From: Jannaschia faecimaris
Lineage (GTDB): Bacteria > Pseudomonadota > Alphaproteobacteria > Rhodobacterales > Rhodobacteraceae
NCBI RefSeq assembly: GCF_900107415.1
Contig: NZ_FNPX01000003.1
Location: forward strand, 1 to 64,000
DNA: 64,000 nucleotides
Direction: 5' to 3'
Positions 9,439 to 18,848 of this stretch are shown here, piece by piece; position 1 is the stretch's first letter, and each line of letters begins with the position of its first letter. Both the position numbers and the translations under genes were made by a program. The notes beneath the pieces are model-generated. The model made no database searches and was not told where the DNA came from. It saw only the letters and a list, made by a program, of their open reading frames with translations.

Positions 9439-11502
9439 ATGGCCTTCACCCGGCGTAGCGGACAGCGGTTCACGGCCAACGTGTGGCCCGGCTTCGTCGA
9501 CGCGATGACGGCGCTGCTTCTGGTGCTGATGTTCGTGTTGTCGATTTTCATGATCGTGCAGTTCGTCCTGTCGGAAACCATTGAGGGGCAGGGTCAGGAG
9601 TTGGACGCGCTTGGCGAACAACTGGCCTCTCTCTCGCTGGCGCTGGGATTGGAGAACCAGCGGGCCGCTGCCTTGGAGGACGACGTCGCGGCGCTGGGGG
9701 CGGAACGGGACAGTCAGGCCGCGATGATCGCGACGCTTTCGGCGCAACGCAACGATCTGACCGCCCGCGTCGCCAGTTTCGAGGAGCAGGTGGCCAGTCT
9801 GATCGCCACGCGCGACCGCCTGAGCACCTCGCTGGAGGAGACCGAAGGCGAACGCAGCACACTCGCCGGGCAACTGGAGACGACGCAGGGAGAGCTGACG
9901 CGTATCATCGACGAGCGGGAGGCGTTGCAATTAGCCCTTGCCGCAGCTCGCGAGGAGATCGACGCCGAAGCCGAGGCCGCGCGCCTGGCCGCCGCACAAC
10001 GCGACGCCACCGAGGCGCTTCTGGCCGATCTGCGGGCCGAGGCGCAAACGCGGGAGGCGACGCTGGCCCAGACGCTCGCCGCGCTAAACGGTCAGCAGGC
10101 GCAGGCCGAAACCTTGCAAGCGCGGGTCACCGATCTGGAAGCGTCGGTTGACGAGGCCGAAGCCGCCCGCCTCGCCGAACTGGCCGCCGCCGAGGCTCTG
10201 CGCGCGCGGCTGTCCGATGCAGAAACCGAATTGACCGAAGCGGAAGCCGCGCAGCTTGCCGAAGCCGCGGCCGCGCAGGCTCTGCGGGATCGGTTGGCTA
10301 ATTCCGACGCTGAGCTGACGGCGATGACGCTGGCGCTGGAAGAACAACGGCAGGCGGCGGAGGACACCCTGACATTGCTGGCTGCGACCGAGGTGGCGCG
10401 TGACGACCTGACCGATCGGTTGTCGCAGGCGCTGGTCGACCTCACGGCCAACCGGGACGCGGTGACGTCGATGGAAGAGCGTCTTTCGGTGGCGTTGGCC
10501 AGCCTGAGCGAAAGCGAGGCGACCGAAGCGGAACTGCGGGCTGAAGTTGCGCGATTGCAGGCGACCTTGGACGCGCGGGGGGGCACGGTTGCCGAGGCCC
10601 AAGCGCGTCGGGCCGAGTTGGAGTTGCGGCTGAACGATGCGCTGGCCGCGCAGGAAGCGGCGCGGGCCTCAGAAGCCGAGCTGCGCGATGCGCTGGCTGC
10701 GGAACTCGCGCAGCGGCTGACCGCTGAAGGCGAGATGGATGCGGCGCTGAGCGATGCCGAGCAGACGGCGATCCTTCTGGGCCGGGCGCGTGCGGAGCTG
10801 GCCGAGGTTGACGGCGAACGCATCGCCGCCCAGCGGGAGGCGGCCGTCCTGAACCAGCAGGTCGCCGAACTGCGTGCGCAGCTGGGCGGGTTGCAGACCC
10901 TTCTGTCCGACGCCGAGGCGCGCGACGCCCAGGCGCGGGTGCAGATTGACAGCTTGGGAAGTCGCCTGAACGCGGCCCTTGCCCAAGTCGCCGCCGAGGA
11001 GAAGGCCCGCGCTGAACGCCTGGCCCGCGAGGCGCAGGAGTTGGAGCGCTTCAAGTCGGAGTTTTTCGGCCAGCTGCGCGACGTTTTCGCCGGGCGCGAC
11101 GGGATCGAGGTTGTGGGAGATCGCTTTGTCTTCTCGTCCGAGGTGCTGTTCGCGCCGGGCGACGTGCAATTGCAGAACGCAGGACGGGAGCAGATCGCGC
11201 AGGTTGCGAGTATCATTCTGGGCGTGGCCGATCAGATCCCGGCGGACATTGATTGGGTGCTGCGTATCGACGGACACACCGACGACGTGCCGCTTCTGGG
11301 GCTGGGAAAATACGCCAACAACTGGGAATTGTCGCAGGGCCGCGCACTTTCGGTCGCGCTCTACATGATCAACGAACTGGGCGTTCCGCCCGACCGGGTC
11401 GCGCCCACCGGTTTCGGCGAATTTCGTCCCGTCGATCCGCGCCAAACACCCGAGGCACGCGCCCGCAACCGGCGGATCGAGCTGAAGCTGACGGAGCGCT
11501 GA
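9439..11502 (+). CDS. MotB-like protein with very long coiled coil and OmpA C-terminal domain
   Basis: A 687-residue protein in three parts: one N-terminal membrane helix (about 22-44) led by WPGFVDAMTALLL, where Asp21 sits where MotB has its proton-binding aspartate; a highly repetitive Ala/Glu/Leu/Arg coiled coil (about 50-545); and an OmpA-type peptidoglycan-binding domain (about 560-687) with DGHTDDVP and RNRRIELKL. It would span the periplasm from inner membrane to wall. It sits 1 bp after the MotA-like gene. The coiled coil is far longer than in flagellar MotB. Partner genes of Zorya defence are absent on either side. Confidence 0.82.
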   Translation: MAFTRRSGQRFTANVWPGFVDAMTALLLVLMFVLSIFMIVQFVLSETIEGQGQELDALGEQLASLSLALGLENQRAAALEDDVAALGAERDSQAAMIATLSAQRNDLTARVASFEEQVASLIATRDRLSTSLEETEGERSTLAGQLETTQGELTRIIDEREALQLALAAAREEIDAEAEAARLAAAQRDATEALLADLRAEAQTREATLAQTLAALNGQQAQAETLQARVTDLEASVDEAEAARLAELAAAEALRARLSDAETELTEAEAAQLAEAAAAQALRDRLANSDAELTAMTLALEEQRQAAEDTLTLLAATEVARDDLTDRLSQALVDLTANRDAVTSMEERLSVALASLSESEATEAELRAEVARLQATLDARGGTVAEAQARRAELELRLNDALAAQEAARASEAELRDALAAELAQRLTAEGEMDAALSDAEQTAILLGRARAELAEVDGERIAAQREAAVLNQQVAELRAQLGGLQTLLSDAEARDAQARVQIDSLGSRLNAALAQVAAEEKARAERLAREAQELERFKSEFFGQLRDVFAGRDGIEVVGDRFVFSSEVLFAPGDVQLQNAGREQIAQVASIILGVADQIPADIDWVLRIDGHTDDVPLLGLGKYANNWELSQGRALSVALYMINELGVPPDRVAPTGFGEFRPVDPRQTPEARARNRRIELKLTER

Positions 11503-11506
11503 CGCC

Positions 11507-12352
11507 CTAGCGGCAGTAAGGACCAGAGCGGTAACTGGCCACATCAAAGTGGAAATGGTCGCGGTGGAAGCGGTCGCTCTCGGGCCCCAAAACCGTGCCG
11601 AACGGCCCGCAGGCCCGCACCCAAAGCCTGCGCAGAAGCTGCCCCTTTGAGCTGCGCCCCCAATCGTCGAGGACCGTCAGCCGCTCACCGTTGGCCAGCT
11701 CGATGGCCGAGATGTCGATGGCATTGCCCTTGGAGTGTTCGCTGAGCTTCGCGCCGGCTTGGCTGTTGCGCGTGCGACAGCTGTAACCGGCAGCGACCTG
11801 CAGGGCGACAGCCCCGCCTCCGGTACGCCCGATCGTGGGCAGTACGCCCTGCTGCACCCAATCGTCCAATGCGCGGGCCGTGGTGCAGTTCATACGGGTT
11901 GGCCGGCTCAGCGCGACGCCGCCGACGCCGGTAATGCGTACAGGGTCTGCGATGCCGCAGGCCCCGGCCCCTTTGACCGGCTCGACCCGCGTTCCCTGAA
12001 TCGAGTTGCGGCCGCATGTCCCGCCGCTGTCTTGGGATCTGCGAGGTGTGCGGCTGGCGGCGAGGACCGGGCCGTTTGGGCGAGATATCGGGCGGGCAGA
12101 TTGGCGCAGACCGCTACCTGCGTCGATGCCCCGTGTGGGCGAAGGGATCGACGCCGGGTTCATCAGGGCCAGCCGGTCGTCCGCCGAAAGGCGCCTGACC
12201 GGGCGGATCGAGCGGGGGATCGCGGTGACGACCCCGGCGTCCGTTGTGCCGCGCGTCGACATCAATTTGACCTCAGGCATCGGACGGGGCAGGGGGCGGA
12301 CCTCCGCCGCGGCGGGGACAGCCAGAAGGGCAAGTGCGAGCAACCACTTCAA
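11507..12352 (-). CDS. Extensin-like family secreted protein
   Basis: A 281-residue exported protein with a signal peptide ([16 protein letters not shown]) and, from about residue 135, the extensin-like C-terminal domain found in many alphaproteobacteria. Visible family features are the cysteine pairs, SEHSKGNAIDISAIEL and a terminal SDRFHRDHFHFD block whose histidines and aspartates resemble a zinc peptidase centre (D-alanyl-D-alanine carboxypeptidase/M15-like fold). A cell-wall role is likely but unproven. Its ATG overlaps the tyrC stop by 4 bp, so it is the last gene of the hisC-tyrC operon. Confidence 0.85.
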   Translation of the reverse strand: MKWLLALALLAVPAAAEVRPLPRPMPEVKLMSTRGTTDAGVVTAIPRSIRPVRRLSADDRLALMNPASIPSPTRGIDAGSGLRQSARPISRPNGPVLAASRTPRRSQDSGGTCGRNSIQGTRVEPVKGAGACGIADPVRITGVGGVALSRPTRMNCTTARALDDWVQQGVLPTIGRTGGGAVALQVAAGYSCRTRNSQAGAKLSEHSKGNAIDISAIELANGERLTVLDDWGRSSKGQLLRRLWVRACGPFGTVLGPESDRFHRDHFHFDVASYRSGPYCR

Positions 12353-13263
12353 GACGCATCCCCCCGACCGAAGTTGGGCTTGTCGGTGTCCTGCCCCGCC
12401 TCGATGATCCCGCGGCGGATAGCGCGCGTGCGGGTGAAGTAGGCGTGCAGGTGGTCACCGTCGCCCTTGCGGATCGCACGTTGCAAGGCAAACAGTTCCT
12501 CGGTGAAGCGCCCGAGGATCTCCAGCGTCGCCTCCTTGTTGTTTAGGAATACGTCGCGCCACATCACCGGATCGCTGGCCGCGATGCGGGTGAAGTCACG
12601 GAAACCGGCTGCTGAGTACTTGATGACTTCGCTGTCCGTGACACGGCGCAGATCGTCCGCCACGCCCACCATCGTGTAGGCGATCAGGTGTGGCGCGTGG
12701 CTGGTCACGGCAAGCACGCGGTCGTGGTGATCCGGCTCCATCGTGTCGACGTTCGACCCCATCGCACGCCACAGTCGCGCCAGGCGGTCCGCCGCCTCGG
12801 GTGCGTCGCCGGTGGGTGTCAGCAGGCACCAGCGGTTATCGAAAAGCTCGGGAAAACCGGACCGGGGGCCCGAATGCTCGGTCCCGGCCAAAGGGTGCGC
12901 GGGGATGAACGCGACCCCTGCGGGCAGGTGTGGGGCAACCGCGTCGATAACCGCCCCCTTGACCGAGCCGACGTCGCTGACGGTGGCACCGGGCTTCAGG
13001 TGTGGAGCGATCTCCCGCGTGACGGTTTCCATAGCGCCGACCGGCACACACAGGACGACAAGATCGGCGTCCTTCACGGCCTCTGCCGCCGTATCTGTCA
13101 CGCGGTCGCAGAGACCCAATTCGATCGCGATGCTCCGAGTCTCGGGCGAGCGGGCGGTGCCGACGATCTCCCCGACGAGCCCGTCCCGTTTCATGCGCAG
13201 CCCCATCGAGCCGGCGATAAGCCCTAGACCGATCAGGGCGACGCGTTCATAGAGCACATTCAT
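12349..13263 (-). CDS. tyrC: Prephenate/arogenate dehydrogenase
   Basis: A 304-residue NAD(P)-dependent dehydrogenase of tyrosine biosynthesis. The Rossmann motif [11 protein letters not shown] is at about residues 10-20, followed by [23 protein letters not shown] and the [12 protein letters not shown] block, all typical of TyrA-type enzymes without a chorismate mutase domain. The start at 13263 overlaps the hisC stop as ATGA; a longer in-frame start would run into hisC. The operon order hisC-tyrC is common in alphaproteobacteria, where HisC may also act as aromatic aminotransferase. Whether prephenate or arogenate is the substrate cannot be told. Confidence 0.92.
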   Translation of the reverse strand: MNVLYERVALIGLGLIAGSMGLRMKRDGLVGEIVGTARSPETRSIAIELGLCDRVTDTAAEAVKDADLVVLCVPVGAMETVTREIAPHLKPGATVSDVGSVKGAVIDAVAPHLPAGVAFIPAHPLAGTEHSGPRSGFPELFDNRWCLLTPTGDAPEAADRLARLWRAMGSNVDTMEPDHHDRVLAVTSHAPHLIAYTMVGVADDLRRVTDSEVIKYSAAGFRDFTRIAASDPVMWRDVFLNNKEATLEILGRFTEELFALQRAIRKGDGDHLHAYFTRTRAIRRGIIEAGQDTDKPNFGRGDAS

Positions 13264-14348
13264 CGGTTCTGCGCGCGCCATGCCGTCAGCGCCTCCAGCA
13301 GGCGGGAGGTTCCGGCTGCGTCGCCCACCGTCATCCGAAGGCAATGCGGTAGGCCGTAGTTAGCTGGGTGGCGCACGATCACGCCCATCGATTTCAGGAA
13401 GGTGTCGCAGGCGCGCGCCTCGTCCGCGTCGGCAAAGCGGGCGAGCACGAAATTTGCCTCTGAGGGGTCGGAGGGCAGACCGAGGTCGGCAAGACCGGCG
13501 CGCAGACGGGCGCGTTGCTCGGTGTTGTCAGCCAAAGACAAGGCGGCGAAGTCCCGGTCGCGCATCGCGGCCTCGGCGGCAGCCAGCGCCACGTTCGACA
13601 GGTTGAACGGCCCGCGCAGCCGGTTCAGCACGTCGATGATTGCCTGCGGTCCATATCCCCAGCCCACGCGCAGGCCGCCCAGTCCATACATCTTGGAGAA
13701 GGTCCGCGTCACGAAGACGTTGTCCCGCGTTGTCGCCAACCCCAGCCCGCCATCGAAATCGGGCACGTACTCGGCATAAGCCCCGTCCAGCACCAAGAGG
13801 CATCCGTCGGGCAAACCGTCGGCCAGCCGTGTGACATCCTGCCCGTTCAGGAACGTGCCGGTGGGGTTCGCGGGGTTGGCAATGAAAACCAATTTCGTGT
13901 CGTCCGTAACACCCGCCAGAAGGTTGTCGACATCAACGGTCCGGTTTGTCTCGTCCACCTGCACGGGCGTGGCCCCGGCCCCGCGCGCGCTGATGGCGTA
14001 CATCAGGAAGGCGTATTCGGTGTGCAGTACTTCGTCCCCCGGACCGACATAGGCTTGGCAGAGCAGGTGGATGATTTCGTCCGATCCGACGCCGCAGATG
14101 ATGCGATCGGGGTCCAGCCCGTGCACCTCGGCAATGGCGGTGCGCAGGCCCGCGTGGTCGGTGCTGGGATAGAGGTGCATCGTCTGCGCGGCCTCGGCGG
14201 CTGCGGCGCGGGCGCTTTCGGGGGCACCGTGGGGGTTTTCGTTGGACGACAGTTTCAGGATGTCCGTCACGCCATCCACCTTGGATGCGCCGCCCACGTA
14301 GAGGTCGATCTCCATGATCCCCGGCTGGGGTTTCGGTGCGGCGGTCAT
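13260..14348 (-). CDS. hisC: Histidinol-phosphate aminotransferase
   Basis: A 362-residue fold-type I PLP enzyme. It carries LSSNENPHG (about 33-41), NPANPTGT (158-165), Asp188 and Tyr191 of the cofactor site, and the Schiff-base lysine in [15 protein letters not shown] (Lys219). It converts imidazole acetol phosphate to histidinol phosphate and, given the adjacent tyrC, may also transaminate prephenate or phenylpyruvate. It heads a three-gene minus-strand operon with tyrC and the extensin-like gene. The upstream gap to priA is 76 bp. Confidence 0.92.
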   Translation of the reverse strand: MTAAPKPQPGIMEIDLYVGGASKVDGVTDILKLSSNENPHGAPESARAAAAEAAQTMHLYPSTDHAGLRTAIAEVHGLDPDRIICGVGSDEIIHLLCQAYVGPGDEVLHTEYAFLMYAISARGAGATPVQVDETNRTVDVDNLLAGVTDDTKLVFIANPANPTGTFLNGQDVTRLADGLPDGCLLVLDGAYAEYVPDFDGGLGLATTRDNVFVTRTFSKMYGLGGLRVGWGYGPQAIIDVLNRLRGPFNLSNVALAAAEAAMRDRDFAALSLADNTEQRARLRAGLADLGLPSDPSEANFVLARFADADEARACDTFLKSMGVIVRHPANYGLPHCLRMTVGDAAGTSRLLEALTAWRAQNR

Positions 14349-14424
14349 GTCGTGGCTCCGGGATAGGTCGGGGGTGTTCTAAGCGCCCCGGACCGACGGG
14401 GCAATCCTGACGGTATGTCGCGCA

Positions 14425-16623
14425 TCACAGGAAGCTTTGCGGGTCGATGTCGATGCTCAGGCGGGTGGAGCGGGGCAGGGTGATGCGAGCGACCCACTCG
14501 GCCAGGGCGGGCTGGATCGGGGCCTGTCGCGGGGCCTTGACCAGAAGTCGCACACGGTGCCGCCCCCGGATGCGCGCGATTGGTGCCGGGGCGGGGCCGA
14601 AGACCTCCGCGCCTACCTGGTCCAGCGGCTGCGTGTTCCGCGCCAGCGCGTTGCCCACGTCGAAGGCGACCGCGCCATCCGGATCCGAGATGACGATCCC
14701 GGCCATCCGGCCGTAGGGCGGCACGCCCGCCGCGCGGCGCTGATCGGCCTCCTCGCGCAGGAAGGCCTCCTCGTCGCCCGACAGGATCGCGCGAATGACG
14801 GGATGTTCGGGTTGATACGTCTGAAGCAGGGCAACACCCGGCTTGTCGGCGCGGCCAGCCCGACCCGAGACCTGTCGCATCAACTGGAACGTGCGTTCCG
14901 CGGCGCGCAGGTCGGAGCCTTGCAGGCCGAGGTCCGCGTCGATCACTCCGACCAGCGTGAGCTTGGGGAAATTGTGCCCCTTGGCCACCAGCTGCGTGCC
15001 GACGATGATATCGGCCCCGCCCTGGGCGATTTCCTCGACCTTGGCTTTCAGGCTGCGGGCCGAGCCGAACAGGTCCGACGACAGGATCGCGACGCGCGCT
15101 TCGGGGAAGAGCGTGGCGACCTCCTCGGCCATGCGCTCCACACCGGGGCCGACGGCGGCCAGCTTACCCTCCACCCCGCAGGACGGGCAGGCGGGCGGCA
15201 TCGGGGCCGTCTCGCCGCATTGGTGGCACATCAGCCGTTTCTGAAACCGGTGTTCGACCATCCGCGCGTCGCATTGGTGACAGGCGACCTGCTGGCCGCA
15301 GGCTCGGCAGAGCGTGACGGGGGCATAGCCGCGACGATTCAGGAAGATCAGGCTTTGTTCGCCCGCGATGATCCGCGCCTCGATCGCCTGCTTCAGGGTT
15401 GGGGAAATCCAACGCCCACCCGGCACTTTCTCGTCCCGCATGTCGATGGTTGACAGCTTGGGCAGAACCGCCTCCCCGAACCGCGACGTGAGGTCCAGAC
15501 GCTTGTATTTGCCCAATTCCGCGTTAGCCCAACTCTCAAGGCTGGGCGTCGCCGTGGCCAGCACCACCTGCGCCGCTTCGCAGGACGCGCGCAGCACCGC
15601 CATGTCGCGGGCGGAGTAGAGCACGCCGTCTTCCTGTTTGTAGGACGTGTCATGTTCTTCATCCACGACGATCAGCCCAAGGTTCTGGAACGGCAGGAAC
15701 AGCGATGATCGCGCGCCCACCACCAAACGCGCCTGTCCCGTGGCGACCTTGGACCAGCAGCGGCGGCGTTCGGCCTGTGTCACGCCCGAATGCCATTCGG
15801 CGGGGCGCGCGCCGAAGCGGGCCTCGACCCTGTGCAGAAATTCGCCCGTAAGCGCGATTTCCGGCAACAGGACCAATGCCTGAAGGCCCCCTGCCAGCGC
15901 CTCTGCCACGGCCTCCAGGTAGACTTCGGTCTTGCCCGATCCGGTAACGCCCTTGAGAAGGGTCGTGCCATAGGTGTCCGAGCGGACGGACGCCCGCAGG
16001 GCGCTTGCGGCGACCATCTGATCCTCCGCCAGTGCCTTGCCGGCGCGATCCGGGTCGAGCGTCGGATAATCGGCGTCACGCGGTGTGTCTTGTTCCAGAA
16101 CGGCCCCGGACTTTACCAGCCCCTTCACCACGCCGGTCGATACACTGGCCATGTCCGCAAGCTCCGACAGGGCGAAGACGTCGCCGGGGCGTTCCCTCAG
16201 CGCGGCGATCACGCGGGTGCGGGCCTCGGTTGCGCGATCCGGCTCTCCGGTGCCGAGGGCGTAGACGCGGCGCTTGCCCGGCGCTTCGCCCAGACCTGGC
16301 GCGCGCAGGCCGAGTCGCAGCATCGCGGAAAGGGAGGTCAGGGTGTATGCGGCGGCCCGTTCTGTGAAGTCGCGGAAGGCGTCTGACATCGGCGGCACGG
16401 GAAGGATACGCAGGATCGGGCGCAGCTTCTCCACCGGCCAGTCACCCGCCGCCTTGCCCCAGACGACGCCCAGTACCTTGCGGGGCCCGAGCGGCACCTC
16501 GACATAGGCCCCGTCTTCGATGCCGCCGGCGGGCGCGCGGTAATCCAGTGCGCGGTCCAGCGGCTGGGTGGTGAGCACGGCGACGGGGGTGCCGGGGGCA
16601 TGAAAGTGCGACATGGGGGTCAT
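14425..16623 (-). CDS. priA: Primosomal protein N' (replication restart helicase)
   Basis: A superfamily 2 DNA helicase of about 730 residues that reloads the replisome at stalled forks. Seen in order: N-terminal DNA-binding region, Walker A GVTGSGKT (about 225-232), the DEEHD Walker B box, a zinc-binding region with repeated CxxC pairs (CRACGQQVACHQC, CHQCGE, CPSCG), and helicase motifs V-VI near VSGRAGRADKPG. I chose the ATG at 16623, which has AGGGGCG close by; ATGs at 16644 and 16614 are possible. It is adjacent to lysE on the same strand. Confidence 0.95.
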   Translation of the reverse strand: MTPMSHFHAPGTPVAVLTTQPLDRALDYRAPAGGIEDGAYVEVPLGPRKVLGVVWGKAAGDWPVEKLRPILRILPVPPMSDAFRDFTERAAAYTLTSLSAMLRLGLRAPGLGEAPGKRRVYALGTGEPDRATEARTRVIAALRERPGDVFALSELADMASVSTGVVKGLVKSGAVLEQDTPRDADYPTLDPDRAGKALAEDQMVAASALRASVRSDTYGTTLLKGVTGSGKTEVYLEAVAEALAGGLQALVLLPEIALTGEFLHRVEARFGARPAEWHSGVTQAERRRCWSKVATGQARLVVGARSSLFLPFQNLGLIVVDEEHDTSYKQEDGVLYSARDMAVLRASCEAAQVVLATATPSLESWANAELGKYKRLDLTSRFGEAVLPKLSTIDMRDEKVPGGRWISPTLKQAIEARIIAGEQSLIFLNRRGYAPVTLCRACGQQVACHQCDARMVEHRFQKRLMCHQCGETAPMPPACPSCGVEGKLAAVGPGVERMAEEVATLFPEARVAILSSDLFGSARSLKAKVEEIAQGGADIIVGTQLVAKGHNFPKLTLVGVIDADLGLQGSDLRAAERTFQLMRQVSGRAGRADKPGVALLQTYQPEHPVIRAILSGDEEAFLREEADQRRAAGVPPYGRMAGIVISDPDGAVAFDVGNALARNTQPLDQVGAEVFGPAPAPIARIRGRHRVRLLVKAPRQAPIQPALAEWVARITLPRSTRLSIDIDPQSFL

Positions 16624-16657
16624 ATCGCCCCTGCGGGCCTCCATTGCCAGAGGGTGT

Positions 16658-17287
16658 TCAGGCGGCCCGCCGCGTCAGGGCCATGACCAGACCCATTCCC
16701 ATCAACGCGATGCCGCCGCCCTGCGTCAGCCGGCGCAAAACGGCGGGCCGCTTCAGACCCGCTCGCATCCGGTCAGCCAGCAGGGCGTAGGCGATGGCAT
16801 TGACTGTCGCGAGGCCCACGAACGTCGTCGTCAGGATCGCGAACTGTGGCATGAGCGCAGCGTCGGGACGGATGAATTGCGGCACGAAGGCGATGAAGAA
16901 GACGATGGACTTGGGGTTGAGCGCGGTGACCACCGCGGCATGACCGAAAACCGCTCGCGCCGGAACGTCCGCCGCGCGCCCTATATCGCTTAGTCTGGCG
17001 GACCCCGCAGAGCGAAACAATTTCCATCCCATCCAGATCAGGTAAGCCGCGCCGATCCACTTGAGCACGGTGAAAAGTGTGGCGGACGCCAGCACCAGCG
17101 CGCCCAGACCCGCAAGCGACGCCGACATGGCGATCGCATCGCCCAGGGCGACTCCGGTGGCAGAAGCGATAGCGACGCGCCGGCCTTGGCTAAGCGCATA
17201 GCTCATCACCAGCAGGATCGTCGGACCTGGGATCAGCAGAAGGGCGGTTGAGGCGGCTACGAAGGTAAGCCACAATGTCATATCCAT
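16658..17287 (-). CDS. LysE/RhtB family amino acid exporter
   Basis: A 209-residue inner-membrane protein with about six hydrophobic helices. The N-terminal LIPGPTILLVMSYALSQGRR and the GVALGDA segment are the LysE/RhtB signature, and ALNPKSIVFFIAFVPQFI is the typical central motif. The family exports amino acids such as lysine, homoserine or threonine; the substrate here is not determinable. It precedes priA by 34 bp on the same strand and is divergent from fsa, with starts 82 bp apart. Confidence 0.9.
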   Translation of the reverse strand: MDMTLWLTFVAASTALLLIPGPTILLVMSYALSQGRRVAIASATGVALGDAIAMSASLAGLGALVLASATLFTVLKWIGAAYLIWMGWKLFRSAGSARLSDIGRAADVPARAVFGHAAVVTALNPKSIVFFIAFVPQFIRPDAALMPQFAILTTTFVGLATVNAIAYALLADRMRAGLKRPAVLRRLTQGGGIALMGMGLVMALTRRAA

Positions 17288-17369
17288 TGACGCCTGGTCC
17301 TTAAGTTATGTTTGCGATAACATCACACCGTAACTGATAAGACTGAACCACACCCACCCCGAGGACAAA

Positions 17370-18023
17370 ATGAAATTCTTCGTTGATACCGCCGACATCG
17401 ATGCCATCCGCGACCTGAACGAAACCGGCATGGTCGATGGCGTGACAACCAACCCGTCGCTGATCGCCAAGTCGGGTCGCGACATTATGGAAGTGACCAA
17501 GGAAATCTGTGATCTGGTGGATGGTCCGGTCTCGGCCGAGGTCGTTGCACTTGACCACGAGTCGATGCTGGCCGAAGGTCGCCACCTTGCCAAGATCGCC
17601 GACAACATCTGCGTCAAGGTGCCACTGACATGGGCCGGTCTGCGCACCTGCAAGATTCTCTCGGACGAGGGCACCAAGGTGAACGTCACCTTGTGCTTCA
17701 GCGTCAATCAGGCCCTGCTGGCCGCCAAGGCCGGGGCCACCTACATCAGCCCCTTCATCGGGCGTCTGGACGACCTGAACCTCGATGGAATGGACCTGAT
17801 CCAGGACATTCGCACGATGTACGACAACTACGGCTACGAGACCCAGATCCTTGCCGCGTCGATCCGCACTGCGAACCATATGAAGGACGCCGCCTTGATC
17901 GGGGCCGATGTCGCCACCGCGCCGCCCGGCGTCATCAAGGCGATGGTCAATCACGTGCTGACCGACAAGGGCCTGGATGGTTTCATGGCCGACGTGAAAA
18001 AGGCGGGCATCAAGATCCTGTAG
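17370..18023 (+). CDS. fsa: Transaldolase-like fructose-6-phosphate aldolase
   Basis: A 217-residue short transaldolase (subfamily 3, FSA/TalC type) starting [13 protein letters not shown]. It has [14 protein letters not shown] (about 23-36), the Schiff-base lysine in the NICVKVPLT strand, [20 protein letters not shown] and FIGRLDD. It forms a trimmed TIM barrel in the cytoplasm and either cleaves fructose 6-phosphate or acts as transaldolase in the pentose phosphate pathway; the two cannot be separated by eye. Followed by a strong terminator and then DUF484-xerC. Confidence 0.92.
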   Translation: MKFFVDTADIDAIRDLNETGMVDGVTTNPSLIAKSGRDIMEVTKEICDLVDGPVSAEVVALDHESMLAEGRHLAKIADNICVKVPLTWAGLRTCKILSDEGTKVNVTLCFSVNQALLAAKAGATYISPFIGRLDDLNLDGMDLIQDIRTMYDNYGYETQILAASIRTANHMKDAALIGADVATAPPGVIKAMVNHVLTDKGLDGFMADVKKAGIKIL

Positions 18024-18067
18024 GGGGCCGGTCGGGCCTCAGGGTCACACCCGCGCGCAATGACAGG

Positions 18068-18100
18068 GCCGGGGGCGTTTTTGCGTCCCCGGCTTTCGTT
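18068..18100 (+). terminator. Rho-independent terminator after fsa
   Basis: A GCCGGGG / CCCCGGC stem, extended by two or three inner pairs around a T-rich loop, is followed by TTTCGTT. It lies 45 bp after the fsa stop and before the DUF484 gene. Confidence 0.75.
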
Positions 18101-18149
18101 ATCCGTGGTATCCCGCTCGGAAACCGGCATCAGACCGAAGAGAGAGCAG

Positions 18150-18848
18150 ATGGCAGAAAACACCGCCCGCATCGCGGCACCCGATTGGCGTGACCGCGTT
18201 TTGACCAACCCCGATTTGATCCTGGAAGACCGCGATTTGATGCGCGCGCTCATCGCCGCGAACGAACGGCAGATGGGCAAGAACATCGTTGACCTGCGCG
18301 GGATTGCGATGGAGCGGCTGGAGGCACGGCTGGACAGGCTGGAAGATACGCACCGCAGCGTGATCGCCGCCGCCTATGAGAACCTCGCAGGTACGAACCA
18401 GATCCACCGCTGCGTCCTCAAGTTGCTGGAGGCGGAAAATCTGGCGCATCTTCTGGACCTGCTGCCGGGCGACTTGGCCGATATCGTGCGTGTGGACCGT
18501 GTGCGGCTGGTGCTGGAAAGCCCCGCCCCGTCCAAGGCCCCCCACCCGACCGTCGCTCCCGTCGACCCCGGGTTCGTGGCTGAATACATCACCCAACGTC
18601 GCGCCGTGCCCGTGCGCCAGGTCACGCTGCGGCAGTGCAACCCCGCGTCTGAATGGGTGTTCGGCGAGGATGCCGGCTGGATCCGGTCGGAAGCCCTTTT
18701 GAAGATCGACCTCGGCGAAGGCAAATTGGGCGCGATGTTGGTTTTCGGAGCCGAGGATCCGCACCAGTTCCGCGCCAACCAGGGCACCGAACTGCTGACA
18801 TTCTTCGCACAAGCCTTCGAGTGCGTTTTGCGCAGGCATCTGGGGTGA
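18150..18848 (+). CDS. DUF484 family protein
   Basis: A 232-residue cytoplasmic protein matching DUF484, a GAF-like family usually next to xerC, as here. Seen: N-terminal DRVLTNPDLILEDRDLMRAL, a helical linker (about 40-75) and a C-terminal GAF-like half ending GAMLVFGAEDPHQFRANQGTELLTFFAQ. Function is unknown, though the pairing with xerC is old and widespread. The ATG at 18150 follows AGAGAG; an upstream in-frame start at 18060 lies inside the terminator hairpin and is unlikely. The stop overlaps the xerC GTG. Confidence 0.88.
   Translation: MAENTARIAAPDWRDRVLTNPDLILEDRDLMRALIAANERQMGKNIVDLRGIAMERLEARLDRLEDTHRSVIAAAYENLAGTNQIHRCVLKLLEAENLAHLLDLLPGDLADIVRVDRVRLVLESPAPSKAPHPTVAPVDPGFVAEYITQRRAVPVRQVTLRQCNPASEWVFGEDAGWIRSEALLKIDLGEGKLGAMLVFGAEDPHQFRANQGTELLTFFAQAFECVLRRHLG

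Noticed and set aside
8217-11502. Zorya-like anti-phage system
   Set aside because: ZorA/ZorB are MotA/MotB-like, but ZorC, ZorD or ZorE genes are absent and the neighbours are housekeeping genes; the long coiled coil is in the B-type protein, not in the A-type tail.
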